DNA from: Syntrophobacterales bacterium
GTDB lineage: Bacteria > Desulfobacterota > Syntrophia > Syntrophales > UBA5619
Assembly (NCBI GenBank): GCA_019429105.1
Contig: JAHYJE010000004.1
Span: forward strand, 1 to 64,000
Length of the DNA stretch: 64,000 bases
Direction of reading: 5' to 3'
Each line of letters opens with the position of its first letter. Position 1 is the stretch's first letter. Below are positions 15,997 to 25,109 of the stretch, one piece after another. A program made the position numbers and the translations under genes. A model generated the notes under the pieces. It made no database searches, was not told where the DNA came from, and saw only the letters and a list, made by a program, of their open reading frames with translations.

Positions 15997-17271
15997 TCAG
16001 AGCTGTTTTCCCGATATTTTTTCCAGAAGGGCTGTGGCCAAAGCGACATTCAACTCTGCGGCAATCAGTTGTTCCCGCGCGCCGGCCAGGAGGCTTTCCG
16101 CCTGGACCAGCGACAGAATGTCCCCCACGCCGACCTTGTATTCGCCAAAGGCCTGTTCGTAGTTCTGGGTTGCCTGCTGAAGTTGAGCGCCGGCAACCTT
16201 ATTGTTGCGCATCGCCGTCGCGAGATCCTCCCACCCCTTGCGGCAATCGAGCAGGAGTTGCCTTTTGAGCTCCTTGATGTTTTCGTCGGAAATCGCAATC
16301 TCGATTCCCGCAGCTTTCCTCCGGTAGAATTTGCCCAGTTCGAAGATATTCCAGGATGCTGTCAACCCGATGTTTTTGTCTTCCACCATCCTTGTTCCCG
16401 ACGTGCCCGCATCCCCCCGGCTGTACGAGAGGTTGGCGGACAGGGTTGGATAAAAATCGGCCCCGGACAGGGAAAGGTTGCTTTGGGCCGTTTTCAGGGC
16501 GATTTCCGCCTGGCGTATTTCCGGCCGCTGAAGCGTGGCGTCGGCGAGGGGGTTGAACTCCGGGGGGGCGCTGTCGAACGAAAACGTACCTTCCGGAAGA
16601 TCGGTCAAGCTATTGTTTTCGTATGCATTATGAACATCAAGCTCCGTTTTGCCGATCAGGGAAGAGAGTTCGGAAACGGCCTTGTTGAGGTTTCCTTCTG
16701 CCTGAACGACGTTGAAACGGGCCTGTTCGAGACGGACGGAGGCCTGCAGCGCCTCGGAGAGCCGCGCGACGCCGAGCTTGCGCCTCCCTTCGGCGATGTC
16801 GTAATCCGTCTGGGCGTTCTTTAGTTGTATCCGGCGCTGTTCAAGGATATTTTTATCGGCCAGCGCCGTGTAAAAGACGACCTTGACCCGATAGTCGAGT
16901 TCGAGCAGATTTTTCCGCAGCTCTTCCTTTTGCGTTTCGAGATTGAACCCCGCTATATCCCGCACCGGACGGCGCCGGGGATTGAAGAGGCCGTAAGAAA
17001 GCGTCGCGCCGTAGCCCTTTGTGCTGTAATCGTCGCTGCTTCTATAGTACCGATCCGCCTGTGCGGATGCATCCAGGCTGGGAAGGTAGGAACCAAGTGT
17101 CGCTTGATACGAAGCGTCAGCCGCCTCCACCTTTTTTTTCACCGCCTGATAGGAGGGGAGGTTTTCCCGCGCCTTTGCCAAGGCATCCTGCAGCGTCAAC
17201 GCCGCGGCCGAGCCCCCGAAGGCCAACATTATCCCCAAGATAAAACCGATAAGCGCCGCTTTTCCAAACAT
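15997..17271 (-). CDS. TolC-family outer membrane efflux channel
   Basis: A 424-residue protein with a signal peptide (about 1-25) and two repeats of the outer membrane efflux domain, each a long helical hairpin. It is first gene of the five-gene minus-strand efflux operon and should form the trimeric exit duct. Around residues 205-212 the chain reads GKTELDVHN. The DNA there resembles the 21-bp repeat found in the mobile elements and in the last gene of the window (see 16626-16653). This region is a normal loop of the family, so the resemblance may be chance. Confidence 0.9.
   Translation of the reverse strand: MFGKAALIGFILGIMLAFGGSAAALTLQDALAKARENLPSYQAVKKKVEAADASYQATLGSYLPSLDASAQADRYYRSSDDYSTKGYGATLSYGLFNPRRRPVRDIAGFNLETQKEELRKNLLELDYRVKVVFYTALADKNILEQRRIQLKNAQTDYDIAEGRRKLGVARLSEALQASVRLEQARFNVVQAEGNLNKAVSELSSLIGKTELDVHNAYENNSLTDLPEGTFSFDSAPPEFNPLADATLQRPEIRQAEIALKTAQSNLSLSGADFYPTLSANLSYSRGDAGTSGTRMVEDKNIGLTASWNIFELGKFYRRKAAGIEIAISDENIKELKRQLLLDCRKGWEDLATAMRNNKVAGAQLQQATQNYEQAFGEYKVGVGDILSLVQAESLLAGAREQLIAAELNVALATALLEKISGKQL
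16626..16653. repeat. Possible 21-bp repeat unit inside the TolC-like gene
   Basis: The minus strand reads GGCAAAACGGAGCTTGATGT then TCATAATG. By hand it matches the mobile-element unit at 53958-53985 in about 23 of 30 positions. It encodes KTELDVHN. It is one copy only, so chance or convergence is not excluded. Confidence 0.35.
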
Positions 17272-17396
17272 TATCCGCTCTCCATAAAAAAGACCGCCCC
17301 CGTTGCCTGTCTTCGACTATAGACAAAACGGCGAGGCGCGGAATATACCGTAAAGAACGATTAGACGCAAAACAAATGTTTGCAGGCGGCGAGGGT

Positions 17397-18617
17397 TCAT
17401 ATCCCGCGATAGGCGCGGCTGGAAAGACCGAAGATGATGACCGCAAAGGCCAGTAAAATCCCGCCCGTCCCTACCGCTGCCTGAACTCCGAAGGCGTCGG
17501 TCAAAAGGCTCATGAGCATGTTTCCCAGAGGCAGGGCGGAAAAGGTCAGCATGTAAACGCTCATGACGCGGCCGTGATATTGCCTTTCTGAGCGGCCCAT
17601 GATGAGGGTGGCGTTCAGGGAAAGATAGCCTGAGGAGGCGATGCCGATGACAAAGAGCATTGGCAGCGCCAGGTAAAAAGAACCGCTGAAGGCAAAAATC
17701 GCCAGCGTTGTCCCCAGGAGAGCCCCGAGGGCAAGCTGAACCATGCCGGGCCGCTTGAGACTGACTGAAGAGGCGATGGCAAGCGACCCGGCGATGGCGC
17801 CGGCGCCGTTTGCCATCATCAGCATCCCCAGGCCCCTGGGGCCCACGGCGAAGATATTTTTTGCAAATACCGGCATCAGGGCCTGGAAGGGCATGCCGAG
17901 GATGATCGGGGCAATGCTCAATACAAGCAGCGCCAGCAGAACCGCGTTTCCCCGGATATAGGAAATTCCCTGAACGAAAGATTGCCACCCCTTTGCGCCA
18001 GTTTCTTTCCTTTGGGCGCGGTCGGGGATTCTAAGAATGCCGGGGATTACCAAAACATACATGGCGGCCATCAGCAGATAGACACCGCCCGCGTTTATCC
18101 AACTGATGCCGATCAGCCACCCGGCAAGCGGCGGGCCGATAACCCGGCAGGCATTGAACCCGGCGCTGTTTAAGGCAATCGCGTTCAGCAAATATTTAGG
18201 GCTGACGAGTTCAGCTATAAAGGACTGGCGGGCCGGCATTTGAAAGGAGAAGGCGGTTCCCTGAAGCAAGGAGATGGCTGCCATCTGCCATATTCCGAGG
18301 GCGCTTGATATCACTAAAACGGCCATGAGCAGGGCGGCGGCGGTGGTAACTCCCTGGGAGGCCAATAAAATCATCCGCTTGGAATACCGGTCGGCGATTA
18401 CGCCAGCCGGCAGGGAGAAACAGAGCATGGGAATGCCGAATCCGAGTGATATCAGGCCGATTGACGCTGCCTTGCCGGTCAGCTCGAAGGCAAGATAGCC
18501 ATTGGTAAAGAAATTCATCTGAATCGCCAGAATGCCCGGCAGCATCCCTGCCCAAAGGACGCGGAAATCACGTTCCTGGAGCGACGGAAAGGTTTTTAAC
18601 CAGGGACGACTCGTCAT
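17397..18617 (-). CDS. MFS exporter, EntS/DHA3-like
   Basis: A 406-residue protein with about 12 membrane helices. The motif-A equivalent after helix 2 reads GVIADRYSKRM, and a proline/glycine-rich GPPLAGWLIG lies in helix 5. The group includes enterobactin exporters and macrolide efflux pumps. It follows ilvD by 24 bp on the same strand and may be its last operon partner. Substrate unknown; nothing nearby makes a siderophore. Confidence 0.85.
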   Translation of the reverse strand: MTSRPWLKTFPSLQERDFRVLWAGMLPGILAIQMNFFTNGYLAFELTGKAASIGLISLGFGIPMLCFSLPAGVIADRYSKRMILLASQGVTTAAALLMAVLVISSALGIWQMAAISLLQGTAFSFQMPARQSFIAELVSPKYLLNAIALNSAGFNACRVIGPPLAGWLIGISWINAGGVYLLMAAMYVLVIPGILRIPDRAQRKETGAKGWQSFVQGISYIRGNAVLLALLVLSIAPIILGMPFQALMPVFAKNIFAVGPRGLGMLMMANGAGAIAGSLAIASSVSLKRPGMVQLALGALLGTTLAIFAFSGSFYLALPMLFVIGIASSGYLSLNATLIMGRSERQYHGRVMSVYMLTFSALPLGNMLMSLLTDAFGVQAAVGTGGILLAFAVIIFGLSSRAYRGI

Positions 18618-18641
18618 TTTGCATCCAATAATTCTAACTAA

Positions 18642-20300
18642 TTAGCACAGCACCGCGCCCCGGTTGCCGGAGGTGACGACCCGGCGATACCGGTTCAAAA
18701 AGGGGCTGTCCACCGGCTGTTCGTAGGGTTTCCAGGCGGCGCGGCGGCGCTCCAGCTCCTTTTCATCCACAAGGAGATCAAGCTTTTTCGCGGGGATATC
18801 AATGGCAATCATATCCCCTTCCTGCACCAGCGCGATCGGGCCGCCCGCGGCCGCCTCCGGCGATACATGGCCGATGGAGGCGCCCCGGCTGGCGCCGCTG
18901 AAGCGCCCGTCGGTGATCAGGGCGACGGTTTTGTCCATCCCCATCCCGGCCAGGGCGGAGGTGGGGGTAAGCATTTCGCGCATCCCCGGCCCGCCTTTTG
19001 GCCCCTCGTAGCGGATCACCAGTACGTCTCCGTCCTTGATGGTTTTTTCGCGGATGGCCTGATAGGCGGCCTCCTCGCTTTCAAACACCCGGGCCGGCCC
19101 GGTATGGACGAGCATCTCGTCGGCCACGGCCGACTGCTTGACAATGCCGCCCAGGGGGGCGAGCGTTCCCCTGAGCACTGCGAGTCCGCCTTTGGCATGG
19201 TACGGAGCGGCCAGCGGGCGGATCACGTTTTCATCCCTGACGCGGACTCCGCGCAGGTTTTCCCCGACGGTTTTCCCGGTGGCGGTGATGAGCTCCTGCC
19301 GCAGCAGGCCTCCTTCTGCCAGACGGGCCATGACGGCCTGGACGCCGCCGGCGCGGTAAAGGTCCTGGATATGGTGACTGCCGCCGGGGCTCATGTTGCA
19401 CAGATGGGGAACCCGCTCCGCGATCGTGTTGAAAAGTTCGATCGGCAGCTCGATCCCCGCCGCATGGGCGATTGCAGGCAAATGGAGGGCGGTGTTGGTG
19501 GAGCCCCCCAGGGCGAGATCGACGGCGATGGCGTTTTCGAACGCCTCTTTTGTCAGGATGTCGCGGGGGCGGATATTCCTTTCTATGAGTTCCATGATCT
19601 TGCGCCCCGCTTCCTTGGCCAGGCGGTCCCGTTCGGAATAGACGGCGGGGATGGTTCCGTTTCCCGGCAGACCGAGGCCAATCGCCTCCATCATGCAGTT
19701 CATCGTGTTGGCGGTGAACATCCCCGCGCAAGAGCCGCAGCCGGGACAGGCGGAGTTTTCTATCTCCCCCAGTTCGGCATCGGTCAGGTTGCCGGCAAGG
19801 TGCTTGCCCACGGCCTCAAAAACAGTGGCAAGGTCGATCTCTTTTCCGTTATGCAGCCCCGCCAGCATCGGCCCGCCGCTGACCACGATCGAGGGGACGT
19901 TCAACTCCGCCGCCGCCATCGCCATGCCGGGAATGATCTTGTCGCAGTTGGTGACCATAACCAGGGCGTCCAGGGCGTGCCCCTGCGTCATGATTTCGAT
20001 CGAGTCCATGACGATCTCCCGGCTGGGGAGCGAAAACTTCATGCCGATATGGTTCATCGCGATCCCGTCGCAGACGCCGATGACGGGGAACTCGATGGGC
20101 AGCCCCCCCGCGGCATAAATCCCGATCTTTACCGCCTCGGCGATGCGCTTCAGGTGCACATGTCCCGGAATTATCGCGTTATAAGCGTTCACCACCCCGA
20201 TCCAGGGACGGTCAATCTCCCAGTCCGTATAGCCCGATGCCTTCATCAGCGAACGGTGCGGCGCCCGTTCAATGCCCTTTTTGGCTTTGTCGCTTCTCAT
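18642..20300 (-). CDS. ilvD: Dihydroxy-acid dehydratase
   Basis: A 552-residue protein of standard IlvD length. The ATG at 20300 follows GAGGGGTTTAGC; the frame stays open upstream through the neighbouring gene. It dehydrates 2,3-dihydroxy-isovalerate and its homologue to the 2-oxo acids in valine and isoleucine synthesis, using an Fe-S cluster. Cluster cysteines are seen in VTNCDK and [17 protein letters not shown], and [10 protein letters not shown] is the C-terminal active-site signature. Its place behind a B12 mutase and accessory genes is unusual for biosynthesis and may just reflect operon shuffling; sugar-acid dehydratases are a less likely alternative. Confidence 0.93.
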   Translation of the reverse strand: MRSDKAKKGIERAPHRSLMKASGYTDWEIDRPWIGVVNAYNAIIPGHVHLKRIAEAVKIGIYAAGGLPIEFPVIGVCDGIAMNHIGMKFSLPSREIVMDSIEIMTQGHALDALVMVTNCDKIIPGMAMAAAELNVPSIVVSGGPMLAGLHNGKEIDLATVFEAVGKHLAGNLTDAELGEIENSACPGCGSCAGMFTANTMNCMMEAIGLGLPGNGTIPAVYSERDRLAKEAGRKIMELIERNIRPRDILTKEAFENAIAVDLALGGSTNTALHLPAIAHAAGIELPIELFNTIAERVPHLCNMSPGGSHHIQDLYRAGGVQAVMARLAEGGLLRQELITATGKTVGENLRGVRVRDENVIRPLAAPYHAKGGLAVLRGTLAPLGGIVKQSAVADEMLVHTGPARVFESEEAAYQAIREKTIKDGDVLVIRYEGPKGGPGMREMLTPTSALAGMGMDKTVALITDGRFSGASRGASIGHVSPEAAAGGPIALVQEGDMIAIDIPAKKLDLLVDEKELERRRAAWKPYEQPVDSPFLNRYRRVVTSGNRGAVLC

Positions 20301-20310
20301 GCTAAACCCC

Positions 20311-21054
20311 TCAATCTTCTTCGTTAATTCGGTATGTTCCTGTTTGCCGGAGGCGGGAGCAGACAACGTATCTGCGTCCCTCGTTAAGACTTTCGAAAGC
20401 CTCCTTCGCCCTGGCGGCGGTGTTGTTTTTTTCGGAGAGATGCGCCAGCAGCACCAGAGAAAGGTGGGTTCCGTAGCGGCTGATAAAATCACTCGCATCG
20501 TCGTTGCTTAGATGGCCGCGGTCGGAGGCAATCCTGACCTTCAGATGTGCGGGGTAGGGGCCGTGAAAAAGCATCTCCTCGTCGTAATTGGATTCCAGAA
20601 CGACAACCTTCAGCTTGCCCATTGCCTCTTTCATCCCTCCGGTGACGCGTCCCGTATCGGTGAAGATTCCCAGGCCGCCTACGACAAAACCGAACGAGGC
20701 AACGTCATGGGATGTTTCCACCGGGGTTATCTCCATTCCGTTGATTCGAAAACATCCTTGAAAGTGATGAATTTCCACTTTTCCGAGCCGCTCCCGGCAG
20801 GAATTATAGACCTCTTGGTCGGCATAGACGGGGATATCCAGATTTCGGGCGAGGGGACCTATCCCCTGATAATGATCCGAGTGGGCGTGGGAAAGGACTA
20901 TGCCGTTTACCTGCCGGATATCCTTGCCGAGCGCGGCCAGCCTTTGGGCTGTCTCATGGAGGCCTATGCCGGCATCGATCAGCACCGAGGCGCCGCTTTC
21001 TTCCAGAAGATAGCAATTTCCGTTACTTCCCGAGGCGATTACCGATAATTCCAT
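20311..21054 (-). CDS. Metallo-beta-lactamase-fold hydrolase (YycJ/WalJ-like)
   Basis: A 247-residue protein. The N-terminus [12 protein letters not shown] and the zinc motif LSHAHSDH with further His and Asp ligands (ETSHD, DTGR) fit the YycJ group, which includes exonuclease-like and phosphodiesterase-like members. The start shares one base with the stop of the adenosyltransferase gene (TAATG), so they are co-translated. A role in cofactor or nucleic acid metabolism is possible; function is not established by context. Confidence 0.85.
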   Translation of the reverse strand: MELSVIASGSNGNCYLLEESGASVLIDAGIGLHETAQRLAALGKDIRQVNGIVLSHAHSDHYQGIGPLARNLDIPVYADQEVYNSCRERLGKVEIHHFQGCFRINGMEITPVETSHDVASFGFVVGGLGIFTDTGRVTGGMKEAMGKLKVVVLESNYDEEMLFHGPYPAHLKVRIASDRGHLSNDDASDFISRYGTHLSLVLLAHLSEKNNTAARAKEAFESLNEGRRYVVCSRLRQTGTYRINEED

Positions 21055-21617
21055 TAGTATTCTATTCCTACCCGGTCTTTGACGCCGGCGTTATAATGGT
21101 GTTTGATTTCCCGCATTTCGCTTACCGTGTCGGCGAGGGCGATGATTTCCGGCGGGGCGTAGCGGCCGGTCAGAACGAGATCGAGCGCGGCCGGTTTGTT
21201 CTTGAGCAAGGCTGTGACCTCTTGCAGAGAGACAAGTTTGAAGTCAAGCGCTACATTGATTTCGTCGAGGATGACCATGTCGTATTTTTCCGCAGCGACC
21301 GTCTCCCGGGCGAGCTCAAAGCCCTTTTGGGCGAGCTCGATGTCAAGGGGGGCGGGGTTGTCGCGCATGACAAAACTGTCCAGGCCGGAAAGATATACGG
21401 TCACATCGGGAAAGAGGCGCTCAGCGGCTATGTATTCACCGTATTTGCGCCCCTTCATGAACTGGATGATGCAGACTTTCAGCCCCTGGCCCACGGCCCG
21501 CAGCGCCTGACCGAACGCGGCGGTCGTTTTTCCCTTGCCGTTTCCGGTATATACCTGAATGATCCCCCGGCGGTATTTTGCAATTGCCGCTTGTCTCGGG
21601 TCGGCCGCTGTTTCCAC
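21054..21617 (-). CDS. btuR: Cob(I)alamin adenosyltransferase, CobA/BtuR type
   Basis: A 187-residue protein of normal length. P-loop GNGKGKTT at residues 25-32, then FGQALRAVGQGLKVCIIQFMKG and VILDEINVAL, all typical of CobA/CobO/BtuR. It transfers the 5'-deoxyadenosyl group of ATP to cob(I)alamin to make coenzyme B12. It lies 32 bp behind meaB in the mutase operon, which supplies its obvious client. No corrin ring synthesis genes are in view, so cobamide may be scavenged or made elsewhere. Confidence 0.94.
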   Translation of the reverse strand: METAADPRQAAIAKYRRGIIQVYTGNGKGKTTAAFGQALRAVGQGLKVCIIQFMKGRKYGEYIAAERLFPDVTVYLSGLDSFVMRDNPAPLDIELAQKGFELARETVAAEKYDMVILDEINVALDFKLVSLQEVTALLKNKPAALDLVLTGRYAPPEIIALADTVSEMREIKHHYNAGVKDRVGIEY

Positions 21618-21649
21618 GCGGGATGCTCCTTTTCAGTTGAAAACGCAGT

Positions 21650-22627
21650 TTATTTAAGATACCGCAGCGCCGCCTCTTCGGCGATCGAGTAGGGGTCGGA
21701 TTCCCTCTTCAGAAGACGCTCCACGATCAGGTTCATCTCCCCGCTTTTCGTCAGCTCCCGGAGAATCGGCGTCAGGATCGCGTCGCGGAGCGCTTCGCCG
21801 ATTTCCACCATCGCCTTGCGCTTCATCCGGTCGCCCAGGAGACCGGTTTCTTCGAGACGCCGATAGTGATCGGCGATCGCGCCTGTCAGCTCCTCGATGC
21901 TGGGCGTGAAGGACTGCGGCTCAAAGCAGCTCCCGATCTTGACGACCGGGGGCCGCCAGCCGCCGGGAAAGGCGGGGGCCATGTTCAGCATCGAACCCAG
22001 CTCGTTGGCCAGTTGGTTGGCGCCGTCCCGATCTGCCTTGTTGATCACGAAGATGTCGGCGATTTCCATGATTCCCGCCTTGATCGCCTGTATTTCATCC
22101 CCCATGCCGGGGACGAGGACGACGATAACCGTATGGGAGTGGTTGATTATCTCCACCTCCTGCTGGCCGGTCCCGACGGTTTCGATCAGGATAAGATCCT
22201 TGCCCATCACGTCGAGCACATGCACCGCGTCGCCCACCGCCTTCGAAAGCCCGCCCAGGGCGCCGCGCGTGGCGAGGCTCCGGACAAAAACGCCCGGATC
22301 CTCCGCATGGCGCTGCATCCGGATGCGGTCGCCGAGGATTGCGCCGCCGGTGAAGGGGGAGGTCGGATCAACGGCCAGGACGCCGACCGTTTTCCCCATT
22401 TTCCGGAACGAGGTGATCATCGCGTCAACGAGGGTGCTCTTCCCGGCGCCGGGGGAACCGGTTATCCCGATGACATGGGCCCGGCCGGTGTCGAGGAATA
22501 TCCGTTTCAGCGCCGTTCTCGCCTCGGGAAGTTCGTCTTCAATATTTCTGATCAGGCGGGACGCGGTGCGAACGTCGCCGGCCTTGATTTTTTTAAGCTG
22601 TTCCGCTTCTTCGATGTTTTTTGTCAT
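21650..22627 (-). CDS. meaB: MeaB-type GTPase chaperone of the B12 mutase
   Basis: A 325-residue G3E-family GTPase. P-loop GSPGAGKST at 57-65, base-recognition motif NKAD, and ETVGTGQQEVEI in the switch region. MeaB proteins gate delivery of adenosylcobalamin to acyl-CoA mutases and remove damaged cofactor. It follows the small B12 subunit gene by 46 bp and precedes the adenosyltransferase, giving a complete cofactor loading set for the mutase encoded at the head of the operon. Confidence 0.95.
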   Translation of the reverse strand: MTKNIEEAEQLKKIKAGDVRTASRLIRNIEDELPEARTALKRIFLDTGRAHVIGITGSPGAGKSTLVDAMITSFRKMGKTVGVLAVDPTSPFTGGAILGDRIRMQRHAEDPGVFVRSLATRGALGGLSKAVGDAVHVLDVMGKDLILIETVGTGQQEVEIINHSHTVIVVLVPGMGDEIQAIKAGIMEIADIFVINKADRDGANQLANELGSMLNMAPAFPGGWRPPVVKIGSCFEPQSFTPSIEELTGAIADHYRRLEETGLLGDRMKRKAMVEIGEALRDAILTPILRELTKSGEMNLIVERLLKRESDPYSIAEEAALRYLK

Positions 22628-22673
22628 TGCTGTTCTGCTCCGGGATTAGCCTTGCGGCTGTTTGCCGATACTG

Positions 22674-23078
22674 CTATTCCCTCGGTTTAAGGTTATTTTT
22701 TATCCAGTCAAGAATCGAATCAAGGGTGGCGCCCGGGGTGAAGATCGCCTTGATGCCGGCGTCATAGAGCTTCTGAAAATCCTGATCGGGGATGATGCCG
22801 CCGCCGATCACGGTGATGTCCTCCGCTCCCTTTTCCTTCAGCAGCTCAACTACGCGGGGGAAGAGGTAGCCGTGGGCACCGGACAGACAGCTCAGGCCGA
22901 CGAGGTCAACATCCTCCTGAACCGCCGCCGCTGCGATCTGTTCCGGTGTCTGGTGGCAGCCCGTATAGATTACCTCGTAGCCGGCGTCCCGAAAGGCGCG
23001 GGCGAGAATCCTCGCCCCCCGGTCATGGCCGTCGAGGCCGGGTTTGGCAACCATAATGCGTATTCTTCTTTCTGCCAT
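22674..23078 (-). CDS. icmB: B12-binding small subunit of acyl-CoA mutase
   Basis: A 134-residue Rossmann-like cobalamin domain. The lower-ligand motif DxHxxG is DGHDRG with His18, followed by GLSCLSGAH and the VIGGGIIP loop, as in the C-terminal domain of methylmalonyl-CoA mutase. A free-standing small subunit is typical of isobutyryl-, 2-hydroxyisobutyryl- and archaeal methylmalonyl-CoA mutases. The large subunit gene lies 27 bp upstream. The symbol follows the isobutyryl-type reading of the large subunit and is a prediction. Confidence 0.9.
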   Translation of the reverse strand: MAERRIRIMVAKPGLDGHDRGARILARAFRDAGYEVIYTGCHQTPEQIAAAAVQEDVDLVGLSCLSGAHGYLFPRVVELLKEKGAEDITVIGGGIIPDQDFQKLYDAGIKAIFTPGATLDSILDWIKNNLKPRE

Positions 23079-23105
23079 ATTGTCTCCTCAAAAATGGGGT
23101 GATAC

Positions 23106-24794
23106 TCAAAATAGGCCGGGGTCGCGGTATTCGCCGAATGCCTCGCGGTAAACATCGCATATCTCCTGAAGCGTAGCCATATCCTTGACGGCCTTAATGC
23201 AGTAGGGCATGACGTTTTTCCCGGTTGTGCAGGCATTTTTCAGATCGTTCAGATCGGTGCTGACGGCCCGCGAGTCGCGTCTCCGCTTGATGTCGGCCAG
23301 GCGCTTGAGCTGTTCTTGCTCAACCTTTTCGTCGATCTGTAGGATCGGGATGGGCTGCTCTTCGGAGGTAACATACTTGTTCACGCCGACCATGACCTTT
23401 TCGTTATGGTCGATCTGCTTCTGGAAACGATAAGCGGCGTCGGCGATCTCCAACTGCGGGAATCCCTTGTCAATGGCCGCGATCATGCCGCCCATCTCGT
23501 CAATCTTGGTTATGTATTTCCATGCCTCTTCCTCCATCTTGTTGGTCAGCGACTCGATGAAGTAGGAGCCGGCGAGCGGGTCGATTGTGTTGGCGACGCC
23601 GGTTTCCTCGGCGATAATCTGCTGGGTGCGCAGCGCGATTTGAACGGAGTGTTCGGAGGGGAGGGCCAGCACCTCGTCGAGGGAATTGGTGTGCAGCGAC
23701 TGCGTTCCGCCCAGCACCCCGGCCAGGGCTTCGATCGCCGTGCGGACGACGTTGTTGTACGGCTGTTGGGCGGTGAGCGAACACCCCGCCGTCTGCGTGT
23801 GGAAGCGCAGCCACCAGGAGCGCGGGTTTTTGGCGTGGAAACGTTCCTTCATTACATGGGCCCAGATTCTTCTCGCTGCCCGCATCTTGCAGATCTCCTC
23901 GAAAAAATCGATGTGCGAGTTGAAGAAAAAGGAGAGGCGGGGGGCAAATGAATCAACATCCATACCCTTGCGGCGAATGGCGTCTTCGACGTACTCGATG
24001 CCGTCGCGGAGCGTAAAGGCCAGTTCCTGGACGGCGGTGGAGCCCGCTTCCCGGATGTGGTAGCCGCTGATGCTGATCGTGTTCCACTTCGGGACGTATT
24101 TCGTGCCGAATTCCACTGTGTCGCTGATGATCCGGACCGAGGGTTCCGGAGGGCACATGAAGGTCTTCTGGGCGATAAATTCCTTGAGCATGTCGTTCTG
24201 AATCGTTCCCCCGATTTTGGAGAGCGGTACCCCTTTTTTGTCTGCGGCGGCGCAGTACATCGCCCAAAGCACCGAGGCGGGGGGGTTGATGGTCATCGAG
24301 GTGGTCACCTTGTCTAACGGGATTTTGTCCACCAGAGTCAGAAAGTCGTCGAGGGTGTCTATCGCCACGCCGCACCGGCCGCACTCGCCGCGGGCGTTAG
24401 GGGAATCAGTGTCGTAGCCCATCAGCGTCGGGAAGTCAAAGGCCGTGCTGAGCCCCGTCTGACCTTCGCGAAGCAGCATGTGCCAGCGGGCGTTGGTGTC
24501 GGCGGCGCTGCCCATTCCGGAGAACATACGGAAAGTCCAGTAGCGTCCCCGGTAGCCGGTCGGCTGGTTGCCGCGCAGGTAGGGAAATTCCCCCGGCGCG
24601 CCGATGTCGCGGGCGAAGTCGGCATCCTTGATGTCTTCCGGCGTATAGAGTTGCTTGATTTCCAGATCGGAGACGGTTGACCAGCGCGATTTCTGATCGG
24701 GGCTCTGCACGACGCTGTGCGCTACTTCGTCTTCCCATTTTTTGGTCAATTCCTGCGATTTATTGACCGTATCGTCTGAAAAATATGACCCCAT
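23106..24794 (-). CDS. icmA: B12-dependent acyl-CoA mutase large subunit, isobutyryl-CoA mutase-like
   Basis: A 562-residue TIM-barrel substrate subunit. The ATG at 24794 has GGGAGGTG with good spacing; the GTG at 24803 overlaps that site. Aligned by hand to Propionibacterium methylmalonyl-CoA mutase with a constant offset of 2, conserved residues are Thr87, Arg89, Gln199 and His246. The two residues that set substrate choice differ: Tyr89 becomes Phe91 (TFRMF) and Arg207 becomes Gln209 (EFIAQ). Phe/Gln is the pair known from isobutyryl-CoA mutase; hydroxyisobutyryl-CoA mutase has Ile/Gln. The likely reaction is isobutyryl-CoA to n-butyryl-CoA, feeding beta-oxidation. Automated annotation would call it methylmalonyl-CoA mutase. 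It heads the operon with the B12 subunit, MeaB and BtuR. Confidence 0.88.
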   Translation of the reverse strand: MGSYFSDDTVNKSQELTKKWEDEVAHSVVQSPDQKSRWSTVSDLEIKQLYTPEDIKDADFARDIGAPGEFPYLRGNQPTGYRGRYWTFRMFSGMGSAADTNARWHMLLREGQTGLSTAFDFPTLMGYDTDSPNARGECGRCGVAIDTLDDFLTLVDKIPLDKVTTSMTINPPASVLWAMYCAAADKKGVPLSKIGGTIQNDMLKEFIAQKTFMCPPEPSVRIISDTVEFGTKYVPKWNTISISGYHIREAGSTAVQELAFTLRDGIEYVEDAIRRKGMDVDSFAPRLSFFFNSHIDFFEEICKMRAARRIWAHVMKERFHAKNPRSWWLRFHTQTAGCSLTAQQPYNNVVRTAIEALAGVLGGTQSLHTNSLDEVLALPSEHSVQIALRTQQIIAEETGVANTIDPLAGSYFIESLTNKMEEEAWKYITKIDEMGGMIAAIDKGFPQLEIADAAYRFQKQIDHNEKVMVGVNKYVTSEEQPIPILQIDEKVEQEQLKRLADIKRRRDSRAVSTDLNDLKNACTTGKNVMPYCIKAVKDMATLQEICDVYREAFGEYRDPGLF

Positions 24795-24932
24795 TCCCCA
24801 CACCTCCCGGTTTCCGGATATATTATGAAGATTATGCGTGTCGCACGCGAAGCCGGATTTTCATAACTATCGGCCTGCTTTGGTTATGTTTCGCGCAATA
24901 ATTACGGAACATTTTAAAAATTCAACCGGTGC

Positions 24933-24962
24933 TTTCTATCCCCAAAAGCTTTTTTCTGTCAA
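24933..24962 (-). promoter_or_regulatory. Candidate promoter of the mutase operon
   Basis: On the minus strand TTGACA (24957-24962) and TAGAAA (24933-24938) are 18 bp apart, about 140 bp before the mutase start. The rest of the 315-bp gap between the divergent mutase and adenine deaminase genes is AT-rich without other recognised sites. Confidence 0.4.
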
Positions 24963-25109
24963 GAGATTATGTGCCGTTTGCCGCAAGCCGGTTTTTAGAA
25001 TTGAGCAGTCACGCTCAGGATGTCTATTTTACTTGAAATTCAAAGCGACAGCGATTAAAAGAGACAGGCTTGAGGAAAAAATACAAAAATAGTGCAGGGA
25101 GGTATTTTC

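Noticed and set aside
18867-20327. 486-codon frame antisense to ilvD
   Set aside because: Shadow frame of a GC-rich gene; ilvD motifs on the other strand are unambiguous.
24838-25092. 84-codon frame between the mutase and adenine deaminase genes
   Set aside because: Lies across the divergent promoter region; composition is AT-rich and no domain or ribosome site is seen.
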